A stretch of DNA of 64,000 bases from Tetraselmis striata. Lineage: Eukaryota > Chlorophyta > Chlorodendrophyceae > Chlorodendrales > Chlorodendraceae. The position numbers and the translations under genes are program-made. Shown one piece after another: positions 1 to 10,763 of this stretch (position 1 is the first letter of the stretch; every line of letters starts with the position of its first letter). The stretch lies in assembly GCA_006384855.1 (NCBI GenBank), contig VCJN01000962.1, forward strand, positions 1 to 64,000, written 5' to 3'. A model generated the notes under the pieces. That model did not search any database. It saw only the letters and a program-made list of their open reading frames with translations, and was not told where the DNA came from.

Positions 1-1425
1 CTCCTTCTCGGTCATGATCGCCTTCACCCGGGCCTCCTCGAGCAGCGGACCGGCGTTAAGAATGGAAAACGTTTCCATGTGGTGCAAGCAGTCCTCCATG
101 ACCCAGCCGGACTGCACCGTCACCTTGCCTGACCCTGCAGTCATGGAGGGGAATGCCGTCACGCCCACGCCCACGCCCACGCCCGGGGGGGGGGGGGGGG
201 GGGGGGGGGTTTACCTTTCGATTCTTGGACACTGCAAACGAAGGGCGCAACCCGCGTTCAAAGTTGCTGGGTATCAGGACTAAAGCATGGCGCCGGTCTT
301 CCTGCTTCATAGCTCGGAATCCAATGTGGCCCTGCACGGTGACAAATTTCCTCCAGAAGTCCCTTCCCAAGCCAAAAAAAAACAGGTGGAACGGCGCGAG
401 GGGGAAGAGGTTGACCATGCTGACATAGCCCAGGACCACATGCACATGGCACACGCCATGGCAGCCAGTGTTCTGCTTGGCCTCCGCCAGCCGGGTTGTG
501 TTGAACGCACGCCGGGCAAGGTGCGTGATTCACTGGACAAGTCATCGCCTTCATGGACGGTTACCAAGCGAGCCTCCCCGTCCGCATCCACAGGGGGGTG
601 CTCCTGGGCAGCCGCCATAGCCTCCACAACCTGCCACGCCGACCGGGCGGGTGCGTGTGATTCCATACAACCGCAGTTGAGTGGTGCCACCAGCACGCAG
701 GCCGGGCCCACTCACCTCTGAACGCAGAAGGCCCACAATGTCCCCGTCCTCGAAAACAGCGCGCCACTGGGTCGCCCCGCCGTAGTCCTCCAACACCCAC
801 TCGGTAACGACGCCGGTTATCACGCCGTAGTGCCATACTCCCCGGAACTTCTTGGCGATGACCTTCATGTAGAAGTCGCCGGGATCGCCTTTTCATATCA
901 CGCCCTCATCGCGGGTTCCACGCCCGCCGGCGGCCACGCAGGCGCGTCGATGTCCATACCGTCTTCGCCAACGGGGTCCTCCCCCACGCCCATCACATCG
1001 TCCACCTTCGAGCCGCCGTCGTCCGAGACCGGCGCCGGCGGGCCGTTTCCGACGGCTGCAGCTACTCCTGCTGCCGCCCCTGTTGTTGCTGCTGCTGCTG
1101 CTGCCGCCCCTGCTGCTGCTGCTTGTGATAAGGCGGCCTTGCGGCGCAACTTAGCCGCACGCTTCAACGAGTGGCTACAGTTCGGGAATTTTAGGAAGTG
1201 CCGCTCTCGCGCCATCTTATCACATGTGCCCGTCACGTTGCCCCGGCAGTGCTTGCATGAGTACACGCCATCCTTCAACACACTCGCTATCCATCCCTTT
1301 GCCGGCATGCCTGCTGCCGCGCGCGGGGGGCGGGGGGAGGGGGGGGGTTGAGAGTTGGGGTGAATGTAACCCACCACCGGCAGGCAACACAGATGCGAGT
1401 GCGCGGCTGTCCGCGCTTGATTCAA
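1..1425 (-). CDS. BED zinc-finger/Tudor-like transposon protein, copy 1 (partial)
   Basis: The reading starts near 1425 on the minus strand. The first exon (898-1425) carries a BED-like finger with spacing C-x2-C-x15-H-x6-C-x-H, followed by an Ala-rich linker. The next segment (551-868) holds a Tudor/chromo-barrel-like patch: KKFRGVWHYGVITG, then an FEDGD turn and LLRSE, after which a GTGAGT donor follows. A later exon begins with VVEAMAAAQEHPP. Another segment around 290-430 contains GRDFWRKFVTVQGHIGF and ends at a GTAACC donor that runs straight into the poly(C) intron at about 183-210. The frame change between the BED and Tudor segments occurs in both copies and is not explained by an obvious intron. 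BED fingers bind DNA in many DNA-transposon proteins. The C-terminus lies outside the window. Confidence 0.55.
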
Positions 1426-1891
1426 CGGTGAGCGGCGGTGACCGTGAGGCGACCCCGTACTTCATGCGCGTGCTGGGGCGTTACACAATCATCAACAGTT
1501 AGGGCGGCTGCATTAAAACGCGCACCTACGAACACCACCTACCGCCTACCACCTACCGTACCACCTACATCCGCCCACACCTACGCCCGTCGTGCCGCAC
1601 ATCGCCGCACACCGCGGGGTCAGCGGTCAGCGATGTGCGGTCAGCGATGTGCGGCGATGTGCAATGAGTGCGTACATCCGCCTGTACTTAGCCCGGGTGC
1701 TCCGCATCGGCGGGCGACACGCGAGCCCGCGTGCGCACATCAATTTGATGAAATTATGGAAACGAGAAATTCATATAGTACTTTACAGGTCGCGCGCGAT
1801 AGTCGTCGCTACTGGGTATGAAATCCACGTCCCTCGTCCGTCCCGTATCGTCCCCGTATGTCGTCGTTCGTCACCAGTAGGGCACATTTAC

Positions 1892-1913
1892 GTCACATCT
1901 GAATCTCACAGTG
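1892..1913. repeat. Terminal inverted repeat, right end of copy 1
   Basis: Read inward, the element ends with CACTGTGAGATTCAG and 7 more bases. The same 22 bp stand at 40397-40418 (same orientation) and, inverted, at 32486-32507. Homology between copies 1 and 2 stops just beyond this point. Confidence 0.75.
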
Positions 1914-1915
1914 AA

Positions 1916-2410
1916 GGAGCGCAAGAGCCCCTTCCTGCTGAGCTGGACGCACTCGACACCGAGCTCGAGTACGTCGACTTCGCCTACTTCGGCCAAGTCC
2001 CCCCTTCCGGTCTGGAGCCACCCCCACGCGACGGCGACGAGCCTCGCTTGTGGATTCTGACCGGCGACACCGAATTGGAAAAACGCCTGACGGCCCAAGC
2101 AATAGCCATGGAGAAGCGGCTGGCCGAGCAGTTCGAGGCGGCTACGGCCGCCTTACTCGCTCGACTGGCCCCTCCCGTGCAACCGCCTCCTCCCAAAGGC
2201 ACCCAGCCAGCCATTCCCGCGGGCGCGCCTGCGCCCGAGGGTGGTGAGCAAGGAGCGCAAGAGCCCCTTCCTGCTGAGCTGGACGCACTCGACACCGAGC
2301 TCGAGCGGTACGTCGACTTCGCCTACTTCGGTCAAGTCCCCCCTTCCGGTCTGGAGCCACCCCCACGCGACGGCGACGAGCCTCGCTTGTGGATTCTGAC
2401 CGACGACACC
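1916..2410 (+). repeat. Direct duplication of a 156-159 bp coding-like segment
   Basis: 1916-2071 and 2252-2410 are near-identical; the second copy has 3 extra bases (CGG) and a few substitutions. Both stay in one open frame, with the repeated peptide starting GAQEPLPAELDALDTELE and containing VDFAYFGQVPPSGLE. The 180 bp between them codes an Ala-rich, possibly helical stretch (EKRLTAQAIAMEKRLAEQFE). The frame stays open from 1592 to 2848, but its first 320 bp lie in the neighbouring transposon, so the true start is unknown. This may be part of the tyrosine-recombinase element that follows. Confidence 0.6.
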
Positions 2411-2429
2411 GCCGCCCGCGGCCTCGCGG

Positions 2430-3235
2430 AGCAGCGGGGTCTGACAACGTACGACAAGTACATGTATCTTGGGTGTTATGCTAAGGCCTGCGGCCAATCC
2501 CTAGCGGTACGGCCGTCACTGCAGTACAGTGTACAGTACCTGGGCCGCCCGTCCCGCGCACGGCGCCCGCGCCCGGGCTCTGGAGCGCCCTGGACGGTGT
2601 CGATGGCGGCCGAGCCCCACCTTCTTGCCGCCCTCTCTCCGGCGCCGGCCTGCCGACCAAGTTTTGGAGCGTCTCCCCGCTGGAGCCTTCCGCCGCTTGG
2701 TCCTTTTCAGCCACTCCCACTGACTGGCTGCGGGACGCCTGCCTGGCGGCGGGCGCCCAGCCGCCCCCCAGTGTCACGTGGGCATCGCACAGGTTGCGCA
2801 AAGGCGCGGCCTCGGCAGCGAGCTGCTATGCTGCGGTTCTGCTACTAGCTCGTTCCCGTCCGGCCGCTACACTTCGCTACCTGTGCAAGCCTTTGGCTTT
2901 CTTCTCTGGCAAATCGTGCCTCCTTGGGTAAATGGTCAGATGTAGTCATCTAGAGGTTTACAGTACTTAGCAATGTTGTACTGCGCACGATCCCCGCGGT
3001 CGGCGCACGGACTGGGACCTGCCGGCCCGCACCAGCACCACGACCTGAGGGATCCACCCTCGGGCACCGGCACTCTCTGCTTTGCGCTCGCCTCAACCGG
3101 CTCGCGCACCCACCCACCCTCAGCCATCTTTCTGCGCTAGGAGACACCAAGGCCAAGCCTGTATGTGGTTCTCGTCTTAGCATCCAATGTAAGCGAGCTG
3201 ACATTCTTTGGCAAATCGTGCCTCCTTGGGTAAAT
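2430..3235 (+). mobile_element. Tyrosine-recombinase element fossil with terminal B repeats (DIRS/PAT-like)
   Basis: The frame ending near 2848 contains SHRLRKGAASAAS, the H-x-x-R block of tyrosine recombinases of the DIRS/PAT/Crypton type. Downstream, a 27-bp sequence (core GGCAAATCGTGCCTCC) stands at 2907-2933 and again at 3209-3235, on either side of a 275-bp unique segment. That matches the B1-A2-B2 end of split-direct-repeat elements; the matching A1 end was not found. The element is incomplete and broken, and the left boundary is approximate. Confidence 0.5.
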
Positions 3236-3404
3236 ATTAGGATTATATATTATTGTCGCTGCGTCGCAAGATAATCCTTATTTGCGACAATAAATGGGTC
3301 GTCCGAGAGCGGGCCGGAATAACTAGATTTTAATATTTTAAAACAATGCCACACCAGTACCTGTTGTATTCGTATGGTAGTCAGACGGCATACCGCCGCC
3401 CACA
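3236..3404. other. Short intergenic stretch
   Basis: It contains an imperfect palindrome around TTGTCGCTGCGTCGCAAG/TTGCGACAA (about 3252-3292). No coding signal is seen. Confidence 0.4.
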
Positions 3405-3690
3405 TCCCTTACATCGGTACATCCCTTGTCCGCTCGGTTGAGCGGTCGTCTCGTACGCGAGAGGTAACTGGTTCGATTCCTGGCCGATGTATTTTCGGCA
3501 GTAATATCGTCCCTGCGGCGTGTCATGGGTTTCCCTGGTTGATGCATTAGCCGTCCGGGGTTCGAATGAGGCAATGGTCTACGGGCTATGCCAGACCTAC
3601 GACTGCAGTTGGCGCAAGAGGTCAAGTGCTGGGGCGGCTTCGGCCGATGTCCCGGGGCAAACTTTACTTTACTTTGCCGCCGCCCACACA
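3405..3690 (+). repeat. tRNA-derived SINE, copy S1
   Basis: The head (about 3410-3491) resembles a tRNA: an A-box-like CGCTCGGTTGAGCGG and a B box GGTTCGATTCC, with flanks that can pair (ACATCGG with CCGATGT). The body from about 3524 contains GATGCATTAGCC, CTATGCCAGACCT, GGCGCAAGAGGT and GGGGCGGCTTCGGCC, and ends near ACTTTACTTTGC. The same body recurs near 4528-4640 (minus), 55573-55735 and 60262-60405, so this is a dispersed family. The D-arm spacing is too irregular for a functional tRNA gene. Confidence 0.7.
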
Positions 3691-3955
3691 CGAGAATCCC
3701 GCCGGGATAAGCATTAGTACCGGCAGCGCTGCTTCAGTTAGCAAAGCACCCTCATATACACTGATATATAACCTACTCACGGTTTTCGTATACTATGGCT
3801 ATCGGCACTGAGCGCGCGTGTCACAGCGTACCTCGCGTGGTACATGTCGCATGCCCAGGTTTTACATGCGCAGAGAGGACCATGCGCCATTCATAGTTTC
3901 GTTTACTCTGCGTGCACTGAAAAACTGGCTTTCCCGTGTATGTGACGGGGGACCA
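3691..3955. other. Unassigned stretch
   Basis: No gene or known repeat is recognised. There are only short open frames, on the plus strand near 3818-4108, that do not look coding. Confidence 0.4.
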
Positions 3956-3959
3956 TCAC

Positions 3960-4528
3960 GAGGGAAACCCGTTTTAATGTACTACGGTATACTACTACCG
4001 CCCTACCTGGGTTTAAAAGCAGCCCGCATCTCGCACAAGGTGGGATGGACGAGTGATGCGCGCCCCGTGCAGAGTCCGGGCGCCGCGTGCTCGTGTGTAC
4101 GAGGGTGATCCACGGTCGCGACGCTGTGCAGCTTCGGCAACGGGATGGCGGACGAATCTACACCGTTTGATGAGGCAGCGAGCACGCTCTCAAGCCGCCA
4201 CCAAGCTCAAGACCCGGAGGAAATATCTTGCGAGTAAGTCCTTATGGTGAACCCGGCGGGTGGTGCACCGAGTCCGCCGCATTGAGAGGGCGCCCCGACA
4301 TGTGGCTAGGCATGCATGCGACACCGAGCACCACGCGGCGCACCTTCTTGCTCACCTTGCCCACTGTGCCGAAGACCATGCCCACCGTGTACTCAAACAT
4401 GTCCAAGATGTCTCGAAGTGGGCCCTTATGTCCCGGCTCAGTGTTATGCCACGCCGCATCCCGAACTCCCAACTAATGTTGCATGTTGCCCAACAGGGAG
4501 CGCCCAAACCGATCCACCGCCGTGCCCC
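3960..4528 (-). mobile_element. LINE family 1, 3' fragment
   Basis: Read on the minus strand this tracks 8800-9340: the segment around GTGGATCGG...CGCTCCCTG, then a frame with MVFGTVGKVSKKVRRVV, then the tail ending at the terminal CGTGGATCACCC...TTGTGCGAGATGCGG region. It is a 5'-truncated copy of the LINE whose long copy lies at 5.8-9.4 kb. A SINE-like segment joins it at about 4528. Confidence 0.7.
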
Positions 4529-4790
4529 GGGGCAAAGCAGTGTAAAACTTCGCCCCATGTCATCGGCCAAAGCCGCCCCATCACTTGACCTCGCGCCTCT
4601 TCTGCAGTCGTAGGTACGGCGTATATAGCCATTCAAGACCGTGGCCGAACTACCCCGAAGGGCTAACATATCAACCGGGTAGACCCGGGACACGGGCTCG
4701 GACGATGTTGCCGTGAAATGACAGCGCCGGGAATCGATCCGGGGACCTCCCGAGTAGGAGACCACCGCTCTACTGAGCGGACAGACCATG
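4528..4790 (-). repeat. tRNA-derived SINE, copy S2 (minus strand)
   Basis: On the minus strand the head reads GTCCGCTCAGTAGAGCGG (A-box-like), then GGATCGATTCCCGG (B-box-like). The body carries CCTACGACTGCAG, GAGGTCAAGTGATGGGGCGG and GGGGCGAAGTTTTAC, matching SINE S1. It abuts the LINE fragment at 3960-4528. Confidence 0.65.
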
Positions 4791-5829
4791 ACGCAAGTAC
4801 TTCCGCGCGGTGCTGATTCCGCTGCATGAACTGCTATTTGTACTACAGTACCATTACCAAAACGCGCCGTTGACCTCGGGTGGTCGCCGCCGCCCCCAGT
4901 ACATCGTTCCGTACATCAAGAACCCTTCAGCTTCGGCGCGTCACAAGCGGCGGGGGCATCACCCGCGGCATCACTACCGTCCAGAGGCCTTGCGCCCGGC
5001 GCCGCCCATCCATCAAGGCCGACGAGCCCGCCCGCGCTCGCCTACTGCCCCGCCGGCTCCACCGTACGCCAAGGCGGTGAGTCAGTCGGCGCGTCCCGAG
5101 CAATATGCGACGGGCGTGGCAGGTATTACCGGCGCGTGCGCTGCCTCGCCTGCGTCGTTTCCTCGCCGCAGTGCTTTCAGCAGTTCTTCGGGGCCCGGCC
5201 CGTCGTAGCGCGATGACGACGGCATTCCGACCGGCCGGGAGTCTCCGAGCGGCCCCAACTGTGGCAGCGCCGTGCTGGCAACCGCGGCATGGACCTCACC
5301 GGCCTCGATCCTGTCGCGCACCTGCAATCTAGCCTACACGGTAGCGGGCCGGCACGACGGGGCGCATCGGCGGCGGCGGCTTGGACAGTAGCCGACGCGT
5401 TGTCAGTTGTTGGCGTCGCCGCCACGGGCGCCGCGTGGGCACCGAGGATAGACGCCGTAGCCAGGCAGGTCGCTCCAGCCCGCTCACGTCAAGCGCCCCC
5501 CGGGCGACATGGTGGCCTTCACCGAGGTCGCGCCGCTGCGTGGCTCCCAAGGCAAGCGCCGTACATGTCGAGCGGCACCGCCATCGGGGGGCGCGTCACG
5601 CCGGTGGAGCGGGACAATCGTCGGTGTTGTCGTCGCCCGCATTGCCGTCCGTCGCTACGTTCCGGGGCGTTGTAGCGCCTCTGGTTGTTGCACCCGCTCT
5701 GCCAACGGTGAGTGCACCTACCGGCCGGCCGCCCCGGTAGCCAGGCCTCACGGGCTCGGTATCCGCCGCCGTCCATCTACGTCCATCTACTCGCCCATCT
5801 ACGGCCGGCGACGGAGTGGGGTGGCTGGG
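4791..5829. other. GC-rich stretch upstream of LINE family 1
   Basis: There are several overlapping frames of 60-140 codons on both strands (for example 5289-5675 plus) with no recognisable domain. It may be the 5' part (ORF1 or UTR) of the LINE that follows, since no boundary is visible before the reverse transcriptase region. Confidence 0.35.
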
Positions 5830-6439
5830 GTACGCTGGACCACCTGTTCGACGTGGATATGATGCACATGCCGACGGAAATGTCCATTGACGAGACGACG
5901 GTCCCTATCGACTTCCAACAAAGCGTGGGCGGAGGCACAACGCTGCGTGAATGAGCGGGTGGTGACAGCGGTGGAGGCGGATGACCCAGTGGTGTTGGAT
6001 AGGGCGTTGAAGTGGGAGTACATGCTGCCGCAGTTGTTGCTCAGATCCCTAGGCCGAGGCGGGCAGCGGCCGCAACAAGCATTGGCGTGGCGCTTCCGCG
6101 CATTCGCCGCCGAGCGCGGCCGCGCATGACCGAACTCGTGCGCTCATGGGACGACACCCGCACCGAGGCGGTCCATGCCGGATATGCCCACCAAAGTCGA
6201 ACGGACGCTGACCTCTTTGCGGCGCTGCTAGTGGGGACCGCGAACACCGTGGTGGCGTTGGTGGAGGGCGAAGAGCTCTCCCGAGCGGCGGATAGACTAT
6301 CTTCTAAGAGTATGGGCGACCTCTCCGATCCTACTATTCTCGCCCATGTGCGCAACAAGCACCCACCCCGTGGCCACCCCCACGCCCACGTATCCCAGAC
6401 GCCGAGTATGATATTCCGGTTGACGAAGCCGCCCTGACG

Positions 6440-7859
6440 GTGGACATGCGCGTGATGTACCAACTACACCTCAAGCATCACGTGGCGGCGGGCCCCTCAG
6501 GCACGCGCAACGAGTATCTCCGCTGCTCGGTGGGCAAATACGCCCCGGCGTCGGGGCATGCGGCGGTCCGCGCCGGCATGGGTCGGAGGTGGCCTCAATG
6601 TATCTCCAAGGTCGCCTTCCCGGGTGGTTTAACCGGCTCTTTGCATCTGCTAGGCATGTGGCCCCTGTCAGTGAGTTAGGCGAGGGATGGGCGCCGGGCG
6701 TGCGGCATGTGGCAGTCAGGGAGGCGGAGCGGCGCGCAACGGAGCGGGCGGCGGTGGTAGACAACATGAAGGAGGATAATGTGTCGGTGCTTGCGCCGTC
6801 TTCGCTCGGCGTCGGCACCTCCGCATGGGACTCTTTGCTCATCCACGGTGTCCACCTCATCGCCGAGAAGCTTGGCGCCCGCGTGCCGTCATCGTGCACA
6901 CCGACCTTCGCAAGGCTTACAACGAGGCTTGGCGCCGCGCCACCATCCAACGCCACATCGATTGCTCTCCTCTACACCATGTCGTCCCTGCGCTCCTAGC
7001 GTCCTTGTCCACGGATTCGTTTTCGCTCAAGAACGATCGGTCCGACCCTCTGCGGTCGGAGGACGGGGTGCAACATGGCGCGCTATTGGCCACGAGTTCC
7101 TTTTGTTGTGTCGCGATACACCCCGAGGTATAGGAGTGCGACAACACTTATTTGGAGGTCATCACATACGGGGCGGCGTGCTTCAACGCCGACAAGGGAT
7201 ATTTGGTGGGCCTCCCGGAGCATGTTTGGCCAGCCCTTCTCGCCTTTCGCACGTCCATCAAGGCTTCCGTGGGGCTTGAGGTGCGCTTCGACAACATGCA
7301 CGCGTACAATGCGGACATGGAGGTCGCGCGGCGTGAGGCCCCGGTCGACATCGAGTGGCCCGAGCTAGATGGTCTCCACGTGGCATCCCGGTCCTCAACC
7401 TACCGCTTGGATCGCCAGGGTATATATGTGCATGCCTACATGCGCGGCAAGGCGGAGAAGTTGCAAGAGGAGGTGGATACGCATAAACAAGCTCATATCT
7501 GCCAAACCAAGCCGTCGGCGCACCATCACCATGCATCACTACGCATGCTTGGGCCACGCTCATGCATTGCATGCAACACATGACGGGGTATTGGCTCTGC
7601 AACTGCCTCCCATCCGATGTGGAGGCCTTTGCGGAGGCGATGGATGCCACCGTTTTCACGGTGGTCGAGCGGGTGCTAGGGGTCTCTTTTGATCCCTCCA
7701 CTACGTACGGCACCGACACCAATCCGGTGGTCGCCGATTCCCTGGCGGAGCTTTTGCGCGACCCTGACCCCACGGCACCAGAGGCGGCTACTTTGAGCGA
7801 GAATGCGGTGGTCATGGCGCGCAACGGGCTTAATCTCCCCATTACTCGGTTGAAGTAAG
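6440..7859 (+). pseudogene. Reverse transcriptase of LINE family 1 (decayed)
   Basis: In order: HHVAAGPSGTRNEYLR (the fingers block, about 6478-6525); GRLPGWFNRLFASARHVA (about 6610); a TDLRKAYNEAWRRA block near 6900 that corresponds to the first palm motif with its catalytic Asp; GVQHGALLA near 7065 (usually GVQQGDPLG); GYLVGLPEHVWPALLAF near 7196, just after the place where the YADD box would be; GLEVRFD; and a thumb-like stretch with MTGYWLCNCLPSDVEAF up to LPITRLK at 7857. The YADD catalytic box is not recognisable (FNADKGY stands there) and the blocks lie in at least three frames, so it is dead. It would have copied the element RNA into DNA at the target site. Confidence 0.7.
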
Positions 7860-8179
7860 GGCGCTGGCATGCGCCGCATGGCTGCATATAGGCGGCACCG
7901 TTCGTGATGCCGCCTACTTTATCGGCTGCATGAATGACATCCTCCCGAGGTTCTTCACTCATATGGTTTCTTTGACCCATAGCTCGGGTTCGGACTTGGC
8001 CGCCGAGGCAGCTTCAACGTAACTTCTTCCGCTCGCCGCTATGACCACTTCCTCAACGATGCTCGTGGGTCCGCCAGCTACGCCGCGGCGGTGCGCGAGG
8101 CGTTGGGCCGCCTCCGGGCGGCTAGCTAGTCATGGACACCTGAGCGACGCGGATTCCCACGTGATATAGCGGGTGGCGG

Positions 8180-9330
8180 AGGATGCGTCGGGCTCGCAAA
8201 AAGGAGCTGACGGCATTTCTATACCAGATCAACAACTCTCGGCTTCAGAATGAGGTGGCCGCTCTCCATGTCACATGTAGGGAACGATATTGTTCGGCTA
8301 GTTCGACGCGGCGTCGGGTATGTGATCGGTGGCCATCGCCACCGCGCGGACGGTCACGACTCCACACGAGCTGCGGGCGGTCGCTGCCGGGTACCTCTTT
8401 CAGCCTAGCCCATGCTTTGCCCCGGTGGTTGAGAGCCATATCATTTTGCCCTCGATAGAGCACAACCCAACCAATAATGTCGACCTCTATGGCGACGCGG
8501 TCATGAACCCCCCGGCACTTGCAGAGCTCCCGGGCGTGTACAACACGACGCTATCGCAAACGCCTTCCGCGATCACTGTGTTCACGGCATGGGTATCGTT
8601 GTGCGCCGGGAAGTGGATGAATTATTCCAACATGCAATGCCTCTCGGCAACACCGTACCTAGGGATGAACTCAAGGACCAGGTGCCGAAGGCATACCTCT
8701 CCATCCCGGCGTTCAACGTCGTGACCGGAAGCTATGATCCCCGGAGCTTGAAGTTCACGCTGTTGGGGCTCAAGACTATGCAATACGGGGCCAAGTACAC
8801 TGTGGTGCCCCGGGCCACGGCTGTGGATGGGTTTGAGCGCTCGCTGCTGGGCGACATAAAACGGAGGTTGGCAGTGCGGGTTGCGGCGTGGCACAACACG
8901 GAGCCATGACAAAAGGCCTTTTGCCCCTAGGGCCCTCTTCAAGACATCCTGGATATGTCGGAGTACACGCACGGGCATGGTCTTCGGCACCGTGGGCGAG
9001 GTGAGCAAGGGGGTGCGCCGCACTGTGCGCGGTGGCGCATATATACCTGGCCGCGGATCGGGATGCCCTCTCATTGCGGGGCACTCGGTTCACCACCGGC
9101 TTCACCAGGACGCCTTACTCGCAAGACATTTCCTCGGGGTGCTGAGCTTGATGGTGGCGGCTCGAGAGCCTGCTCGCTAACTCATCAAACGGCACAGATT
9201 TGTCCGCCATCCCCTTGCCGAAGCTGCACACCACGTCCGTGGATCACTCTCGCACACACGTGCACGCTTGGCCGGACTCTAAACCGTGCGCGCATCACTC
9301 ATCCATCCCGCCTCGTGCGGGTTGCGGTCC
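8180..9330 (+). pseudogene. C-terminal nuclease-like region of LINE family 1 (decayed)
   Basis: The frame 8589-8909 carries IPAFNVVTGSY, then LLGLKTMQYGAKY and RATAVDGFERSL. In related algal LINE-like proteins the equivalent block reads roughly PDF...LAELKTI..G...Y, a PD-(D/E)xK-type nuclease core; here D and E are replaced (PAF, GLK). A following block MVFGTVGEVSKGVRR (about 8977) is shared with the fragment at 3960-4528. The family assignment is by motif memory only. Confidence 0.5.
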
Positions 9331-9430
9331 GCTTAAATCCTCATAGGCGGCTCGCTGTGTTGATCTATTAGCGTTAGTACTGCTTTTAGCGGTGGACTTG
9401 TTGGCATTTTGGTAATTCACACCAGTACCA

Positions 9431-10763
9431 CTACCGGGTAGAAGTATAAATAAAGTTCGCCCCGGATAGTAGTATACTCCCGCCAGCATCATCAGTATTA
9501 TAGTCGATCGAAGTACAACAGGGAGTAAATCCTTTATTATATCTATTACTTCCGCCTGCGTCGAGTCGCTCGTCAGCGTGTGTTGCTATGACCCGGGTCA
9601 TCGGCTGCAAGCGCACTCGGCGCGGCTGATGGCCTACATGTCCCTGGATGGGCGGTGGTCTCCATTGGTTCCATGTTTCCCTTTCGAATTTTCTGGTCGT
9701 TCCTTGGCTTTTAGTGCTTCCCTTGACCCTTTGGTTCCTTGACAAATTGGCGACTTCCTGGTTAATATTTCCTTAGGCTGAGTTTCATTTTCGGCCGTAA
9801 CCGTGGTCGCAAATCTTCGTACGGGTAATAAATGCTCGTAGTAGGAACCGCAAATTCGGCATGTTTACGGTTGCGGCCCGTGCTCCACAGGAAGGCGCTC
9901 ACCACGAGCTGCAAGCGGAATGCACCACACATGATTAGCGACCGGCGCCGGAAATAAACAACGCATGCCCCGCGGCATGCAGTGATGCAAGCGATGGAGG
10001 GGCGGCAGCGGGCACGGACCCAACGTGCGATGAAGATGGCCACTGCCAGGATGATGGGAAAGAAGGGCTCCGTAAAATGTGACATCTCAATATCCGTCTT
10101 TATTTTCCTCGTCGCCCTCGCCCTCGTCCTCTCCTTTATTTGTCCTCGTTACCGCCGTCCTCATCCTCATCCTCATCCTCCTGATCGCTGCCCTCGGTGC
10201 TCTTGTTATTACCCCGCACGGCGCGGTCAGCCAACCCACCTCCATGCCCAAGCAACTTGCTCTCCGTCCTCCTCGTCCGCCCAGAAGTCGTCGCCATCCA
10301 TGCCCGTAGCGCATGGAAGCGGTGCTTGCGGACGCGGCGGCGCGGGCGGGGGGGGGGGTTGGTGGCCATCGCGAGCAGTCGCTTGGGAGTGTTGTAGCAT
10401 GATGAGCACCCAACACGGCACGATGTGGGCGGGCGACTCGCAAATGAGCCAAGTCAGTGACGTTTGACCGCATTCCCTCACTCCTGTGGGTTCAAACGTT
10501 CAAACGGGCCCATCATCAACACGAGCTGGCGCCCGGGCTGGTGCCGGGCCAAGCAGCAAGCAGGGCGCCGCCTGGCCTACGACCCTTTGCGGCCGGCCTG
10601 TACATTGCGCTGAACATGTATATTCTTTGTAAAGAATTACTGCGATTTACGGCTCAGTGAGCCATATTAAGGGCGGTCGTAAATACCAGCGAGGCCAGCC
10701 GCAAATCCACGAGCCGCAAATCCGCCAGTTTACGGTTACGGCTCAATGAGGATTAATATAAGT
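9431..10763. other. Non-coding stretch with an inverted-repeat arm and CTC-rich low complexity
   Basis: 9540-9775 is homologous, in inverted orientation, to 15095-15290 (shared words TGTTGCTATGACCCGGGTCA and GCGGCTGATGGCCTAC). 10090-10340 is low-complexity (CCTCATCCTCATCCT and similar) and yields long but repetitive frames on both strands. Words like TTACGGTTACGGC recur at about 9866, 10720 and 14840. No gene is recognised. Confidence 0.45.

Larger units (their letters stand above)
1..1913 (-). mobile_element. BED/Tudor DNA transposon, copy 1 (cut by window edge)
   Basis: Positions 1-1915 match 38501-40420 almost base for base; the differences seen are a few substitutions and the length of poly(G) runs. 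The match ends at the same terminal motif in both copies, and the flanking sequence then differs (1916 onward against 40421 onward). That is the pattern of two insertions of one element sharing a terminus. The element continues beyond the left edge of the window. High similarity between copies implies recent movement. The class is inferred from the terminal motif and the encoded BED finger; a hAT-like assignment is plausible but unproven. Confidence 0.75.
5830..9430 (+). mobile_element. LINE family 1, long decayed copy
   Basis: A reverse transcriptase region (about 6440-7860) is followed by a nuclease-like C-terminal region (about 8180-9330), a layout seen in algal LINE-like elements. Two more pieces of the same family lie at 3960-4528 and 61140-62060 (both minus), which confirms it is a dispersed repeat. 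The 3' end is set by the shared tail: CTGCTTTTAGCGGTG near 9390 is also present, inverted, near 61180. The copy is not intact; coding homology moves between frames several times. Confidence 0.75.

Noticed and set aside
183-210. Poly(G)/poly(C) runs as assembly gaps
   Set aside because: They vary in length between copies 1 and 2, occur mainly in introns on one strand, and flanking sequence is continuous across them.
10087-10473. Acidic or Ser/Pro-rich ORFs on both strands
   Set aside because: They translate CCTCAT-type simple repeats.
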